Source of the DNA: Tichowtungia aerotolerans
GTDB taxonomy: Bacteria > Verrucomicrobiota > Kiritimatiellia > Kiritimatiellales > Tichowtungiaceae
Assembly (NCBI RefSeq): GCF_009905215.1
Contig: NZ_CP047593.1
Location: 2,980,900 to 3,044,899 of the forward strand
Reading direction: 5' to 3'
Length of the DNA stretch: 64,000 nt
In this document: in pieces, positions 16,891-26,196 of the stretch
Numbering within the stretch: position 1 is the first letter of the stretch
Layout: the number at the start of each line of letters is the position of its first letter
Position numbers and translations under genes: made by a program
The notes under the pieces: model-generated
Seen by the model: only the letters and a program-made list of their open reading frames with translations
The model's database searches: none
What the model was told of the DNA's origin: nothing

Positions 16891-18216
16891 ATGAAAAAAG
16901 AAAGAAACGTCGAACCTAATGCCCAAGGCCTGAAGTCTTTCTCCGATGTTCGCATTGGCATCATCGGGCTCGGCTATGTCGGCCTGCCGCTGGCGGTGGA
17001 GTTCGGTAAAAAGTTTTCAACGGTTGGGTTTGATATCAATCAGTCACGTGTTGATGAGCTTGCTTCCGGAAAGGATCATACCCTCGAATGTTCTCCCGAA
17101 GAACTCGCTTCCGCTGCTCAACTGGAGTTTTCAACCGACATCTCCAAACTTCAAACCGCAAACTGCTACATCGTCACCGTGCCTACTCCTGTCGACGATT
17201 CCAACCGTCCGGATCTGACACCGCTGATCAAAGCAAGCGAAACAGTTGGTAAAGTGATTTCCAAGGGCGATGTCGTCATTTATGAATCCACGGTCTACCC
17301 TGGTGCGACCGAAGAGGATTGTATTCCTGTGGTCGAAAAAGTGTCCGGCCTGGAGTTTAACAAAGATTTTTTTGCCGGATACAGCCCAGAGCGGATCAAT
17401 CCCGGCGACAAAGAGCATCGGCTGCCAACAATCAGGAAGGTCACTTCTGGTTCTACCCCGGAAGTTACTGATTTTGTTAACGAGTTATATTTAAGCATTA
17501 TAACCGCTGGTACGCATAAAGCACCGTCTATCAAGGCGGCTGAAGCAGCTAAGGTTATCGAAAATACACAACGTGATGTGAACATAGGGTTGATTAATGA
17601 ACTCAGTATGATTTTTAACAAGCTGGGGATTGATACGCTTGATGTTCTGGAAGCCGCCGGCAGCAAGTGGAACTTTCTTCCTTTTCGGCCGGGATTGGTC
17701 GGCGGACACTGCATTGGTGTCGATCCTTTTTATTTAACGCATAAAGCGCAACAGGTTGGCTTCCACCCTGAAATGATTCTTGCTGGCCGCCGTACCAATG
17801 ACAATATGGGCAAGTATGTTGTTTCTGAAATTGTGAAACTGATGCTTCATCGCTGCCTTTCAGTTAAGAATTCAAAAGTGCTGGTTTTGGGAATTACTTT
17901 TAAGGAGAACTGTCCTGATGTCCGTAATACCAAAGCTGTTGATTTGGTATCAGAATTTAAAGAATATGGGTGCAATGTGGATGTCTTTGACCCATGGGCA
18001 AACCCCGATGAGGTGCTTCATGAATATGGGATTTCTCTGCTTCCTAAAAGCCAGCTTCTACCTTCAATTTTGTATGATGCAGTGATTTTAGCCGTTGCTC
18101 ACGACGAATTCCGGGAAATGGGTGCAGGAGCAATACGGACTTTGATGAAGCCGGACGGCGTTCTTTACGACATCAAATATGTTTTTCCCAAAGAGTCTGT
18201 CGATGGTCGGCTCTAA
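16891..18216 (+). CDS. tviB: UDP-N-acetylhexosamine 6-dehydrogenase (TviB/WbpO type)
   Basis: A 441-residue member of the UDP-glucose/GDP-mannose dehydrogenase family, oxidising a UDP-N-acetylhexosamine to the uronic acid. Motifs: [20 protein letters not shown] (NAD binding) near residue 25, [16 protein letters not shown] near 165, the hinge [20 protein letters not shown] (family hallmark), and the catalytic [12 protein letters not shown] near residue 273. The C-terminal domain has [16 protein letters not shown]. The S-K-L-Q-T-A-N stretch near residue 85 is coded by CTCCAAAC words. With the next gene it would give the TviB-TviC pair used for N-acetylgalactosaminuronate-type sugars; the exact epimer cannot be told. 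Confidence 0.9.
   Translation: MKKERNVEPNAQGLKSFSDVRIGIIGLGYVGLPLAVEFGKKFSTVGFDINQSRVDELASGKDHTLECSPEELASAAQLEFSTDISKLQTANCYIVTVPTPVDDSNRPDLTPLIKASETVGKVISKGDVVIYESTVYPGATEEDCIPVVEKVSGLEFNKDFFAGYSPERINPGDKEHRLPTIRKVTSGSTPEVTDFVNELYLSIITAGTHKAPSIKAAEAAKVIENTQRDVNIGLINELSMIFNKLGIDTLDVLEAAGSKWNFLPFRPGLVGGHCIGVDPFYLTHKAQQVGFHPEMILAGRRTNDNMGKYVVSEIVKLMLHRCLSVKNSKVLVLGITFKENCPDVRNTKAVDLVSEFKEYGCNVDVFDPWANPDEVLHEYGISLLPKSQLLPSILYDAVILAVAHDEFREMGAGAIRTLMKPDGVLYDIKYVFPKESVDGRL
17142..17166 (+). repeat. CTCCAAACTTCAAAC words in the TviB-like gene
   Basis: CTCCAAACTTCAAACCGC then AAACTGC, read S-K-L-Q-T-A-N. Short, and placed where the family has a variable turn before the YIVTVPTP strand. Confidence 0.5.
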
Positions 18217-18242
18217 TCATTGTTTTCAGCTGGAGAAGTTAA

Positions 18243-19247
18243 ATGAGTCGAAAAATTGAGAATTCCAGAGTCCTGGTGACCGGCGGCGCCGGTTTCATCG
18301 GCTCCAATCTGATAGATGCTCTGATGGAGCAGAACAATGAGGTCGTCTGTTTAGATAATTTTTCAAACGGAAAGCGCGAGAACATAGTTCATCATGAAGG
18401 CAGCGAGCGGTTTCATTTCATAGAAGGGGATATCCGTTCTTTGGATACATGTCACAAAGCGTGTGATGGAATTGACTATGTTCTGCATCAGGCGGCTTTG
18501 GGTTCGGTTCCCCGCTCTATTAAAAATCCGATTCTTTCAACAGAAGTAAACATCATGGGGTTTCTTAATATGCTGGTGGCAGCCCGCGACGCGAAGGTCA
18601 AACGGTTTGTCTATGCTGCCAGCAGTTCAACGTATGGCGACAGCAAAACGCTTCCAAAGGTAGAGAACGTCATTGGAAAGCCCCTTTCGCCGTACGCCAT
18701 CACAAAATATGTCAATGAGCTCTACGCCGATAACTTTTCGGAACTCTATGGGCTCGAGACCGTTGGGTTGCGCTATTTCAATGTATTCGGTCGCAGACAG
18801 GATCCCTTTGGGGCGTATGCCGCTGTGATTCCAAAATTTGTCATGGCATTAATGAAATACGAAAGCCCCGTAATTAACGGGGATGGCAGTTTTTCCCGTG
18901 ACTTCACCTATGTGGATAATGTTGTTCAGGCCAATCAGCTGGCGGCTTTGGTAGCGACGCCGGAAGCTGTTAATACGGTTTACAATGTGGCTTGTGGGGA
19001 ACGGACGGATTTAAATGAGTTGGTTGTGGTGCTTCGAAAAAACCTTGCAAAATTTGACCCTCGAGTCGCAGATGTCCAGGCGACGCACGGATCCAGCCGT
19101 GCCGGGGATATTCCCCATTCGTTGGCAGATATTGGCAAAGCGAAATGTCTTTTGGGCTATGATCCGCAGTTTGGGTTTACTGCTGGAATACAAGCTGCCG
19201 CCGAGTGGTATTTTAAGAATTTGGATGCTGTTCCCTCTGACGAGTAA
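18243..19247 (+). CDS. wbpP: UDP-N-acetylglucosamine 4-epimerase (WbpP/TviC type)
   Basis: A 334-residue extended short-chain dehydrogenase. Motifs: [16 protein letters not shown] near residue 12, [12 protein letters not shown] (WbpP-like), [30 protein letters not shown] (active site), [13 protein letters not shown] (Y-x3-K), and [23 protein letters not shown], which is diagnostic of the WbpP/TviC branch acting on N-acetylated UDP-hexoses. It follows the TviB-like gene by 26 bp. An apparent TTCCAA...TTGGAA pair here is part of conserved coding sequence, not a palindrome copy. Confidence 0.9.
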   Translation: MSRKIENSRVLVTGGAGFIGSNLIDALMEQNNEVVCLDNFSNGKRENIVHHEGSERFHFIEGDIRSLDTCHKACDGIDYVLHQAALGSVPRSIKNPILSTEVNIMGFLNMLVAARDAKVKRFVYAASSSTYGDSKTLPKVENVIGKPLSPYAITKYVNELYADNFSELYGLETVGLRYFNVFGRRQDPFGAYAAVIPKFVMALMKYESPVINGDGSFSRDFTYVDNVVQANQLAALVATPEAVNTVYNVACGERTDLNELVVVLRKNLAKFDPRVADVQATHGSSRAGDIPHSLADIGKAKCLLGYDPQFGFTAGIQAAAEWYFKNLDAVPSDE

Positions 19248-19268
19248 TTTGATGAAAGGTCCAGATGT

Positions 19269-20738
19269 ATGCTTTTTAACTCATTAAACTTCCTTCTGTT
19301 TTTTCCTGTTGTGGCAATGCTCTATTTTGCATTTCCGCATCGGTTCAGGTGGGGGTTATTGCTGGCGGCTAGCTACTACTTCTATATGTGCTGGAATCCG
19401 GGTTATGCGGTTTTGATTCTGACAACAACGGCGATCGCCTATTGGTCTGGCATTAAGATAGGGCAAACAGATGACCTACAGTTGAGAAAAATCTATTTGA
19501 TTTTAAGCCTGATCGTCAGTTTAGGGATATTGTTTGTTTTCAAATACTTTAACTTTTCCATGTCCGCATTTACGGATGTGATCAATGTATTTGGCTTTGA
19601 TTATAATACGCCGACGCTGAAACTTCTGTTGCCGGTTGGTATTTCATTTTATACCTTCCAAACGCTTAGCTATTCTATCGATGTATATCGAGGACAGATG
19701 AAGGCGGAGAAGAATTTTGGTATTTTTGCGCTTTATGTATCGTTTTTTCCTCAGCTTGTTGCTGGACCCATTGAGCGTTCCACCAACTTGCTTCCGCAGT
19801 TTTACATAAAGCACACGTTTGACTACCAACGCGTAACCGATGGCTTAAAGTTAATGCTGTGGGGTTTTTTTTAAAAAATGGTTATCGCAGACCGTTTGGC
19901 TGCCTATGTTTCAGACGTATACGGTCATCCAGGGAGCCACCCCGGGATAGCGGTTCTGTTAGCAACCTATTTCTTCGCGTTCCAGATCTACTGTGATTTT
20001 TCAGCTTATTCAGATATTGCTATCGGCGCAGCTCAAGTGATGGGGTTTCGCTTGATGGATAACTTTAACCGGCCTTATTTTTCAAAAACGATTGCAGAGT
20101 TTTGGAGTCGCTGGCATATCTCCCTTTCCACGTGGTTTCGAGATTATCTGTATATCCCCTTGGGGGGGAATCGTTGCGCCAAGAGTCGGTGGCTCCTGAA
20201 TTTACTAATTGTATTTATCGTCAGCGGGCTCTGGCACGGGGCGGCATGGACTTATATTATTTGGGGCGCATTACATGGGCTGTACCTCATGCTTGAGATT
20301 TTGACTGGGCCTTTTCGTAAGGCAGCCAGTCGAAAAATCCGATTAGATTGCCATCCACATATCCATAAGTTTATTCAAGTGTTCATCACGTTCCATTTGG
20401 TCTGCTTGTCGTGGATATTTTTTCGGGCTGATTCGTTGCATGATGCGGTTATGCTCCTGAAATCACTGTTCCTGAATTTTATCCCGTCACTACGGCCTCA
20501 GGCCATTGTTCAGGCTGTTACTCAGGTAGAAACCAGGGATGGTGGATTATTTATGGCCTTTGCCGTAATTGCCTTTATGGAAATCATTCACCTCATGCAA
20601 CGACACAGGAAGATGCGTCGTTTTATGGACGACAAGCCCCTGATTGTTCGTTGGGCGGTATATTACGCTATCGTTCTATCGATCCTTTTATTTGGGGTCG
20701 TGGACTCACCATTTGAGTTTATCTATTTTCAGTTTTAA
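19269..20738 (+). pseudogene. MBOAT family O-acyltransferase (AlgI-like), interrupted by in-frame TAA
   Basis: A ~490-residue membrane-bound O-acyltransferase that would acylate a polysaccharide at the cytoplasmic membrane. The N-terminus (L-F-N-S-L-N-F-L-L-F-F-P) and the segments PVGISFYTFQTLSYSIDVYRG, FPQLVAGPIERS, CDFSAYSDIAIGAAQ, FWSRWHISLSTWFRDYLYIP and SGLWHGAAWTYIIWG (catalytic His) are typical of AlgI. At W-G-F-F-[stop]-K-M-V-I-A-D-R a TAA at 19872-19874 replaces the conserved lysine codon; the frame is unchanged afterwards and an ATG follows at 19878. The stop lies in T8A6 (19865-19878). It may be an inactivating mutation, a sequencing error, or two coupled ORFs (19269-19874 and 19878-20738). 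Confidence 0.85.
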
Positions 20739-20746
20739 AGGGTGTT

Positions 20747-21658
20747 ATGCGTCAATTTATAATCAAAATATTTGTTTTCATGGGTATACTCGTAGTGGCC
20801 CTTTTGCCGCTATCATTATTGTTTAATCGTATCGCCAGTCGGAATTATATGGCTGCTGTTCAGGTATTAAAGCAAAGCCGACCAATCGTTCTGATCCTAG
20901 GCGATAGTCATCCTTTGGCTATGAAAAAGGAACATTTGCCGCCACATGTATTCAACTTTTCCTATGGCAGTGATAATCTGACAGATATGTATACGAAGCT
21001 TCAGTTTTTTATTGATCAGTACGGGGCTCCAGAAATGGTGGTTCTTGAATGTGATCGACATATTTTTTCTACGTATCGGTCTGTTTTGAATAACAACGAG
21101 CGGTCATTGTTTTATATGAACTTTGGGGTTTATCGGGAAATATATGGGTTCCATCCATTGAAGTATTTTGTTCGGCGACATGTTTTTCGGTGGTTTCCTA
21201 TGGCGAACATGAAAAATTTACAGTTTGCAAAAAAAGCGGCAATCTCAAGGGTCGAAAAGTTTGTGAGTCATAAGGAGGAAAGGGCTCAGCCTCCTTGGTC
21301 AACAGTTTCGGTCGAAGATCGAGTTGGTCGCGTGGAACAGCGACTTGAGCTGCAGTTTTCATCTCCTTATGATTCCGTATTGGTGCAGCGCTTTTTTGAT
21401 ATCGTAACCTTATGCAAAGATTTAAACATTCGTATTCTTGGGGTTCGCTACCCTGTTACGCCTGAGTATGACCAAGCATTAAACAAGATGGATCTTCAGC
21501 GTATTGAACAGGTCTTTTTGGATAACGAAGTCGACTATCTTGATTTTTCAGCCAGCTTTTCTGATCCGCTCCTTTTCCAAAATGAGGATCATATTTCAGA
21601 GAAGGGGAGCCTCAAGTTGTGTAGGGAGCTTGATGCACATTGGTCTGTTATCCCTTAA
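20747..21658 (+). CDS. SGNH-like membrane-anchored protein, probable acylation partner
   Basis: A 303-residue protein with an N-terminal membrane anchor (about residues 5-27). LILGDSHPLAM near residue 50 resembles the SGNH/GDSL nucleophile block, and LDFSASFSDPLLFQNEDHIS near residue 270 supplies the Asp/His block. AlgI-type acyltransferases are commonly paired with such periplasmic proteins (AlgJ, AlgX, DltD-like), which pass the acyl group to the polysaccharide. It starts 8 bp after the MBOAT gene. Assignment to a named family is uncertain, but motif order and context agree. Confidence 0.6.
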   Translation: MRQFIIKIFVFMGILVVALLPLSLLFNRIASRNYMAAVQVLKQSRPIVLILGDSHPLAMKKEHLPPHVFNFSYGSDNLTDMYTKLQFFIDQYGAPEMVVLECDRHIFSTYRSVLNNNERSLFYMNFGVYREIYGFHPLKYFVRRHVFRWFPMANMKNLQFAKKAAISRVEKFVSHKEERAQPPWSTVSVEDRVGRVEQRLELQFSSPYDSVLVQRFFDIVTLCKDLNIRILGVRYPVTPEYDQALNKMDLQRIEQVFLDNEVDYLDFSASFSDPLLFQNEDHISEKGSLKLCRELDAHWSVIP

Positions 21659-21674
21659 AGGAAGGGACGATGAA

Positions 21675-22250
21675 TTGAGCGGAAAATATAAAATTTCAGT
21701 GATTATTTCTACGGGGATTTTGTTGCTGGTTCTCTTTGGCGTTGTGACGTTGAAATGCCCTCATTTGGTCTACAAAGCGTGGACTAGGGTTGTTCCTCGG
21801 CGGGATATGACGCAAGAGGCAGAGCAGTTTGTGAAAGTGACGGTCACGCCATCATTTGATTTTAAATACAGTTTGATGAAAAGAGGGGTGCTGCAACATC
21901 TCGATCGTAAATACACATATGATGTGATTCCGGAAGAGTTGCGCGGCGGATTTCTTTTTCAAGGGATTCATCGGCCACCTATAGGAACCCGTATTCAATT
22001 TGAGTTGAAGTGCCCTGCAACGGTATATTTCTTTTTTCATTATTGCACGAATGGCGGCTTTTCAGAAATTTTTCCTGAGCTGAAGGAGTGGGAGCGATGT
22101 TTGCAAGCCCCTCAATATGACATATACAATGGCGATCACGGCCTTAACATGATCATGTATAAGCTCAATGCTGAGGCTGGCGCGTACACCATTCCCCCAA
22201 CGCAAACAGAAAACGCATGTTTCAATATAGTTTTTCAGTTTTTGCGGTAG
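21675..22250 (+). CDS. Membrane-anchored protein of unknown function
   Basis: I do not recognise it. About 191 residues from a TTG at 21675 with GAAGGGA eight bases upstream; a longer ATG/GTG start would lie inside the previous gene. One N-terminal hydrophobic helix (residues ~8-26) is followed by a ~160-residue soluble domain rich in aromatic residues (V-Y-F-F-F-H-Y-C-T-N), which suggests a periplasmic beta-rich domain. It follows the SGNH-like gene by 16 bp, so it may be a third part of the acylation system. No catalytic motif is visible. Confidence 0.5.
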   Translation: MSGKYKISVIISTGILLLVLFGVVTLKCPHLVYKAWTRVVPRRDMTQEAEQFVKVTVTPSFDFKYSLMKRGVLQHLDRKYTYDVIPEELRGGFLFQGIHRPPIGTRIQFELKCPATVYFFFHYCTNGGFSEIFPELKEWERCLQAPQYDIYNGDHGLNMIMYKLNAEAGAYTIPPTQTENACFNIVFQFLR

Positions 22251-22376
22251 GTCTTTTTTTGTTTGTAGAAAAAATGAGGGTTTAAGTTGCTGAGTTTACA
22301 TGTTTTTAGCTGAAGATATAATTTTTCGATTGGTCTTGGGTGCGAGTCCATTTGCCGATGAAGGGTAAGGTGTGAA

Positions 22377-23372
22377 GTGATAAAAGAATTGTATAAAAAA
22401 ATAGTTCCGTTGCGGATTCAGCAGCGGTTTAGATTTGAAAAGGGGCTCGTTCATGTGTTTTTTTCAGATTATTTGCGTTACCGGAAATATGCATGTATTG
22501 ATCCCTATGAGGCTAGAAATATTAAAGCATTTGACTCTATGCTTGTGATGGAAGCACACAAAATTGAAAAAGCCTTTTCCCTTCCAAATCCACGCCCCGG
22601 GTTTGGCGTGTCGGCTATTAGGGGATTGATGAAACTCTTAAATGATTATAAGAACAAAGGGTATGATTGTAATAGCTTGGCGTATAAAAAAGTACAGTCT
22701 GTTTTGGGTGAATACATTCGGTTTCATGAAAGGGTTGAGTATGATTTGGGGCCGTTAAAAGAGGAAGTTAGGCATTATGCAGATTTTGATTGTGATATTG
22801 GTGGATATAATGAAGTTGCCGCTGAAGAATGGTTGAGGAATGCACGTGGTAATTTTGAGGAGTGTGCATTGAGTCGATCCAGTGTTCGTACGTATAGTTC
22901 TATTCCTGTCCCGGAAGAAACAATTAAAGATGTTGTCCGGATAGCAAGGAAAACTCCTTCTGTATGTAATCGCCAAGCATGGCACACTTATATAGTCAAA
23001 TCTCCTGAGGTAAAGGGTAAGCTTATGGAACTGCAAACTGGATGTCGGGGATTTGGGGATACGGCAGATTTTATGGCTGTAATAACCACAAACTTGCGTT
23101 CATTTGTTGGGCCTTCTGAGCGTAATCAGGCTTATATAGATGGGGGGTTGTATGCAATGTCTTTTTTGTATGCATTGCATTATAAGGGAATCGGGGCTTG
23201 TCCCCTTCATTGGATGGTACCTCCGGAACGGTCTGAAAAGCTTCGTTCGCTTTTAAACATTGGGGCTAGTGAAAATATAATTATGGTTATTTCTGCGGGA
23301 GGTATTCCTCCTCTTTTGCGTACCGCAAAATCAGTCAGACATAAAGTGGATAGTCAGATAACATTTGTTTGA
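22377..23372 (+). CDS. Nitroreductase-like protein with N-terminal extension
   Basis: A 331-residue protein from a GTG start (AAGG just upstream). Residues ~165-331 resemble the FMN-dependent nitroreductase fold: SRSSVRTYSSIPVPEE, the flavin-contacting ARKTPSVCNRQAWHTYIV, and GIGACPLHWMVPPE. The first ~160 residues are not a family I can name. In polysaccharide loci such genes often stand next to pyruvyltransferases, as here, with an unproven role. DNA is conspicuously AT-rich compared with the rfb and cys genes, a sign of separate origin. 126 bp upstream carry no gene. Confidence 0.7.
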   Translation: MIKELYKKIVPLRIQQRFRFEKGLVHVFFSDYLRYRKYACIDPYEARNIKAFDSMLVMEAHKIEKAFSLPNPRPGFGVSAIRGLMKLLNDYKNKGYDCNSLAYKKVQSVLGEYIRFHERVEYDLGPLKEEVRHYADFDCDIGGYNEVAAEEWLRNARGNFEECALSRSSVRTYSSIPVPEETIKDVVRIARKTPSVCNRQAWHTYIVKSPEVKGKLMELQTGCRGFGDTADFMAVITTNLRSFVGPSERNQAYIDGGLYAMSFLYALHYKGIGACPLHWMVPPERSEKLRSLLNIGASENIIMVISAGGIPPLLRTAKSVRHKVDSQITFV

Positions 23373-23453
23373 CTGATTGCTGCAGTTTGTGCGTTTTTAT
23401 TAATAGTTCCCACTTTGGGATTAACACCTTGCTTGAGGTTGTGAAACTAAACC

Positions 23454-24575
23454 ATGATAGTTAAAACTATAACATGCCATGACGTGTATAATTATGGAGC
23501 GACCCTTCAGGCATACGCTTTGATGAAATACTTACAAAATCAAGGGCATGAAGTCGAAATTATAGATTACAAGCCTTTATATTTGTCTACGCGGATGGAA
23601 CTTTTTGCCGTGACACCAAAATGGAGGTCTAGAAGACTAGCTGTTAGAGTTGCGTATCTCGTGGCTAAATTTTTTGTTCGGATTTGGGTTAATGCGCGCT
23701 CTTGCAAGAAAGAGTTTGATGATTTTAAAAACACATTCATGTGTGTAACCAGGGATAGGTATCGGAATAATTCGGAATTAAAAAAGAATCCGCCTCCGGC
23801 TGATGTTTATGTTGCGGGTAGTGATCAAATTTGGAATACCAATAGTGAAAATGGGCGGGATCCGGCATTTTATTTGGACTTTGCACCACCAGAAATACGT
23901 CGCGTTTCTTATGCTGCAAGTTTTTCCGTATCTGAGATTATGCCTGAGTATAAGGATTTTGTGCGGGGAATGATCCAACGACTTGATTCTGTTTCTGTGC
24001 GGGAGCGCCGAGGAGTAGAAATATTGAAGTCGATCGGGTTGAGTGAGGGAGTTCATGTTCTTGATCCTGTGTTTCTTTTGGGGCGTAGTTTCTGGGATGG
24101 GTTTTCGGGGAAAAAAATATCTGGGAAGTATATATTGGTGTATGATTTTGATGGGAATGACGGGTTGAGAGAATTTGCAAAAGAACAGGCGAAAGAGCGG
24201 GGGCTGAAGATATATTCCGTCAACAATTACAAGCGAACCTCTTATGCTGATGTAGATTATTACCGGGCTGGCCCCCAAGAGTTTTTGTCTCTTGTTAAAA
24301 ATGCAGAGGTTGTCGTGGGAAACTCGTTTCATGCTCTTGCTTTTTCATTGATTTTTGAAAAGGATTTCTATGTTTTTTGTAGGTCAAGACACCAGGTGAA
24401 TTCCCGCATGGAAGATCTTCTCGATCTGGTTGGATTGAGTGACCGCATGATTTGTCATGCAGAGCAGGCTTCTTCACCATCTGTAATCGATTATGAGGTT
24501 GTTGGAAAAGTGCTGGCTGCTCATATCGAGCAGTCGAAGAGGTATTTAAATGGCGCGATATGCGGCGATTTTTAA
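23454..24575 (+). CDS. Polysaccharide pyruvyltransferase family protein
   Basis: A 373-residue enzyme of the polysaccharide pyruvyltransferase family (CsaB/EpsO-like), expected to transfer pyruvate from phosphoenolpyruvate to a sugar as a ketal. Motifs: CHDVYNYGATLQAYALMKYL at the N-terminus, VYVAGSDQIWNTNS near residue 125 (conserved GSDQ-x-W), SVRERRGVEIL near 190, LDPVFLL, and GNSFHALAFSLIF near residue 285. This is the subgroup usually found with nitroreductase- or F420-beta-like genes. AT-rich like its upstream neighbour. Confidence 0.85.
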   Translation: MIVKTITCHDVYNYGATLQAYALMKYLQNQGHEVEIIDYKPLYLSTRMELFAVTPKWRSRRLAVRVAYLVAKFFVRIWVNARSCKKEFDDFKNTFMCVTRDRYRNNSELKKNPPPADVYVAGSDQIWNTNSENGRDPAFYLDFAPPEIRRVSYAASFSVSEIMPEYKDFVRGMIQRLDSVSVRERRGVEILKSIGLSEGVHVLDPVFLLGRSFWDGFSGKKISGKYILVYDFDGNDGLREFAKEQAKERGLKIYSVNNYKRTSYADVDYYRAGPQEFLSLVKNAEVVVGNSFHALAFSLIFEKDFYVFCRSRHQVNSRMEDLLDLVGLSDRMICHAEQASSPSVIDYEVVGKVLAAHIEQSKRYLNGAICGDF

Positions 24576-24620
24576 ATTAAATTATTTTAATTGATCACGC
24601 CGGACAGTTTGTTATTAACA

Positions 24621-26099
24621 ATGGCCTCGTTACGTAAAAAAACGCTAAAGGGTATGCAGTGGAGTCTGATTGGCTCCGCCGGGAACTCGATCTTGCAGAT
24701 GGTGGTGATGGTAGTTATCACCCGTTTGATTGCTCCGGAAGAGTTTGGGGTGATGGCAATGGCGCAACTGTTTGTTCAATTTGCAACGTTCTTTGCTAAT
24801 TTTGGGGTGGGTGTTGCAATTATCCGGAATGAAGAATTAACGGAAGATCATATTGCTGCAGGGTTTTGGTGTGGAATTGTCATTTCTTTGTTTATAGCGC
24901 TGGTTATGTTTTTATTGGCACCTCTATCAACACATTTGCTGGATTCATCCCGAATGCCGATTGTTGTTCGTTTGCTGGCTCTTAATTTTTTTTTTAACGG
25001 GTTCGGGATTGTCAGTATGTCTCTTCTGCAAAAGGAAATGCGTTTTGGATTCCTCGCTCTGATGACGCTTTCTACCTACGCGCTTGGATATGGTCTGGTT
25101 GGCATTCCTCTCGCCATTAAGGGATATGGTGTATACGCCTTAGTGTTTTGTATGTTAACGCAAACGGCTCTTAGGGTTGTTACACTATTAATTGCTGCGC
25201 ATCATCGAGTGCGTCCTTCTCGGCAGCTTCGAATATATAAGGAAACGCTATCTTTTGGCGGGCAGCACTCCTGTGCCGGATTTCTTTCTTTTTTGGGTAG
25301 TTCAGTTGATCGCATGATGCTTGGGCGCTGGGGTGGGGCTGAAATGTTGGGGATCTATTCGCGCAGCAGTCAGCTGATCAACTACCCCATTCAGTTTTTG
25401 TCCAGTTCCATCATGCGCGTACTGTTTCCCGGATTTTCCAGTATTCAGCGAGATACAGAGCGTATGCGGGCGTCATTTCTAAAAAGCGTTTCTATGATGG
25501 CTGTCATTTTGGTTCCCGTTGCATTTTTTGCCAGCTTCACAAGCCGGGATTTGATTTTGTTGGCATATGGTTTGAAATGGGCCGAGGGGTGGCCGGCGTT
25601 GGTTGCATATTCATGGGTTGCTCCTTTGTGTGTTCTGGGGGTAATGGGTATGATGATAAATGATATTATTGGTAAGCAGTGGTATCGAATCCGTATTCAC
25701 ATGGAGGCTTTGATTGTTTTTGCCGTATGTATTTGGTTCGGTTTGCGATTTGGGATCAAGGGCGTTGCGGTTGGGGTTGTTGTCGGGTATTTTTATCGTT
25801 TTGTATTTACAGGTCTGTTGGTATGCAGGCTGTTGCATCTAGATAGGGTGAAATTTGTAAATTGTTTCTTTTGGCCGTGTATAGTGGGTGTTGTTTCGGT
25901 TGCGGTTCCTTTACTTGTTTTATTCTTTGGGGGTGGTCTTGTCGTTTGGATTCGCTTGATGTTCTCTGCTCTTGGAGCGGGGCTGTCATTGTTTGTTTTG
26001 GTTGTTTGCGTTTCTGTGCCACCCCTTGTGCAGATAGCTGAACTGATTGAGGGTGGATATCCTCGTATAGGATCAATGCTGAAGTTTATTAAGAGATAG
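24621..26099 (+). CDS. Wzx-type polysaccharide flippase
   Basis: A 492-residue polytopic protein of the MOP exporter superfamily, with about 12-14 hydrophobic segments. The N-terminus LRKKTLKGMQWSLIGSAGNS and TRLIAPEEFGVMAMA is typical of the WzxC/AmsL/RfbX branch, as is SSVDRMMLGRWGGAEMLGIYSRS. It would flip undecaprenyl-linked repeat units across the inner membrane. ATG 24621 is preferred to the upstream TTG at 24591. It is the only flippase in the window. Loss of membrane topology is not apparent. Confidence 0.9.
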   Translation: MASLRKKTLKGMQWSLIGSAGNSILQMVVMVVITRLIAPEEFGVMAMAQLFVQFATFFANFGVGVAIIRNEELTEDHIAAGFWCGIVISLFIALVMFLLAPLSTHLLDSSRMPIVVRLLALNFFFNGFGIVSMSLLQKEMRFGFLALMTLSTYALGYGLVGIPLAIKGYGVYALVFCMLTQTALRVVTLLIAAHHRVRPSRQLRIYKETLSFGGQHSCAGFLSFLGSSVDRMMLGRWGGAEMLGIYSRSSQLINYPIQFLSSSIMRVLFPGFSSIQRDTERMRASFLKSVSMMAVILVPVAFFASFTSRDLILLAYGLKWAEGWPALVAYSWVAPLCVLGVMGMMINDIIGKQWYRIRIHMEALIVFAVCIWFGLRFGIKGVAVGVVVGYFYRFVFTGLLVCRLLHLDRVKFVNCFFWPCIVGVVSVAVPLLVLFFGGGLVVWIRLMFSALGAGLSLFVLVVCVSVPPLVQIAELIEGGYPRIGSMLKFIKR

Positions 26100-26196
26100 G
26101 GATGCGGTTATAGCTGTCGTTGCTGGACTACTAAAGAATGCTAATGAAGAACAGTTATCGCTTGAGATTTTGGAGAAGTGCTTTGAGGATGATCAG

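Noticed and set aside
18652-18678. TTCCAA-N15-TTGGAA inside the WbpP-like gene
   Set aside because: Spacing differs from the palindrome and the peptide ([11 protein letters not shown]) is the conserved sequence of the family.
26101-26196. Protein-like open frame upstream of the glycosyltransferase at 26197
   Set aside because: No ATG, GTG or TTG before 26170, and the product start M-K-I-A-Y-L is typical; the upstream part is probably non-coding or a remnant.
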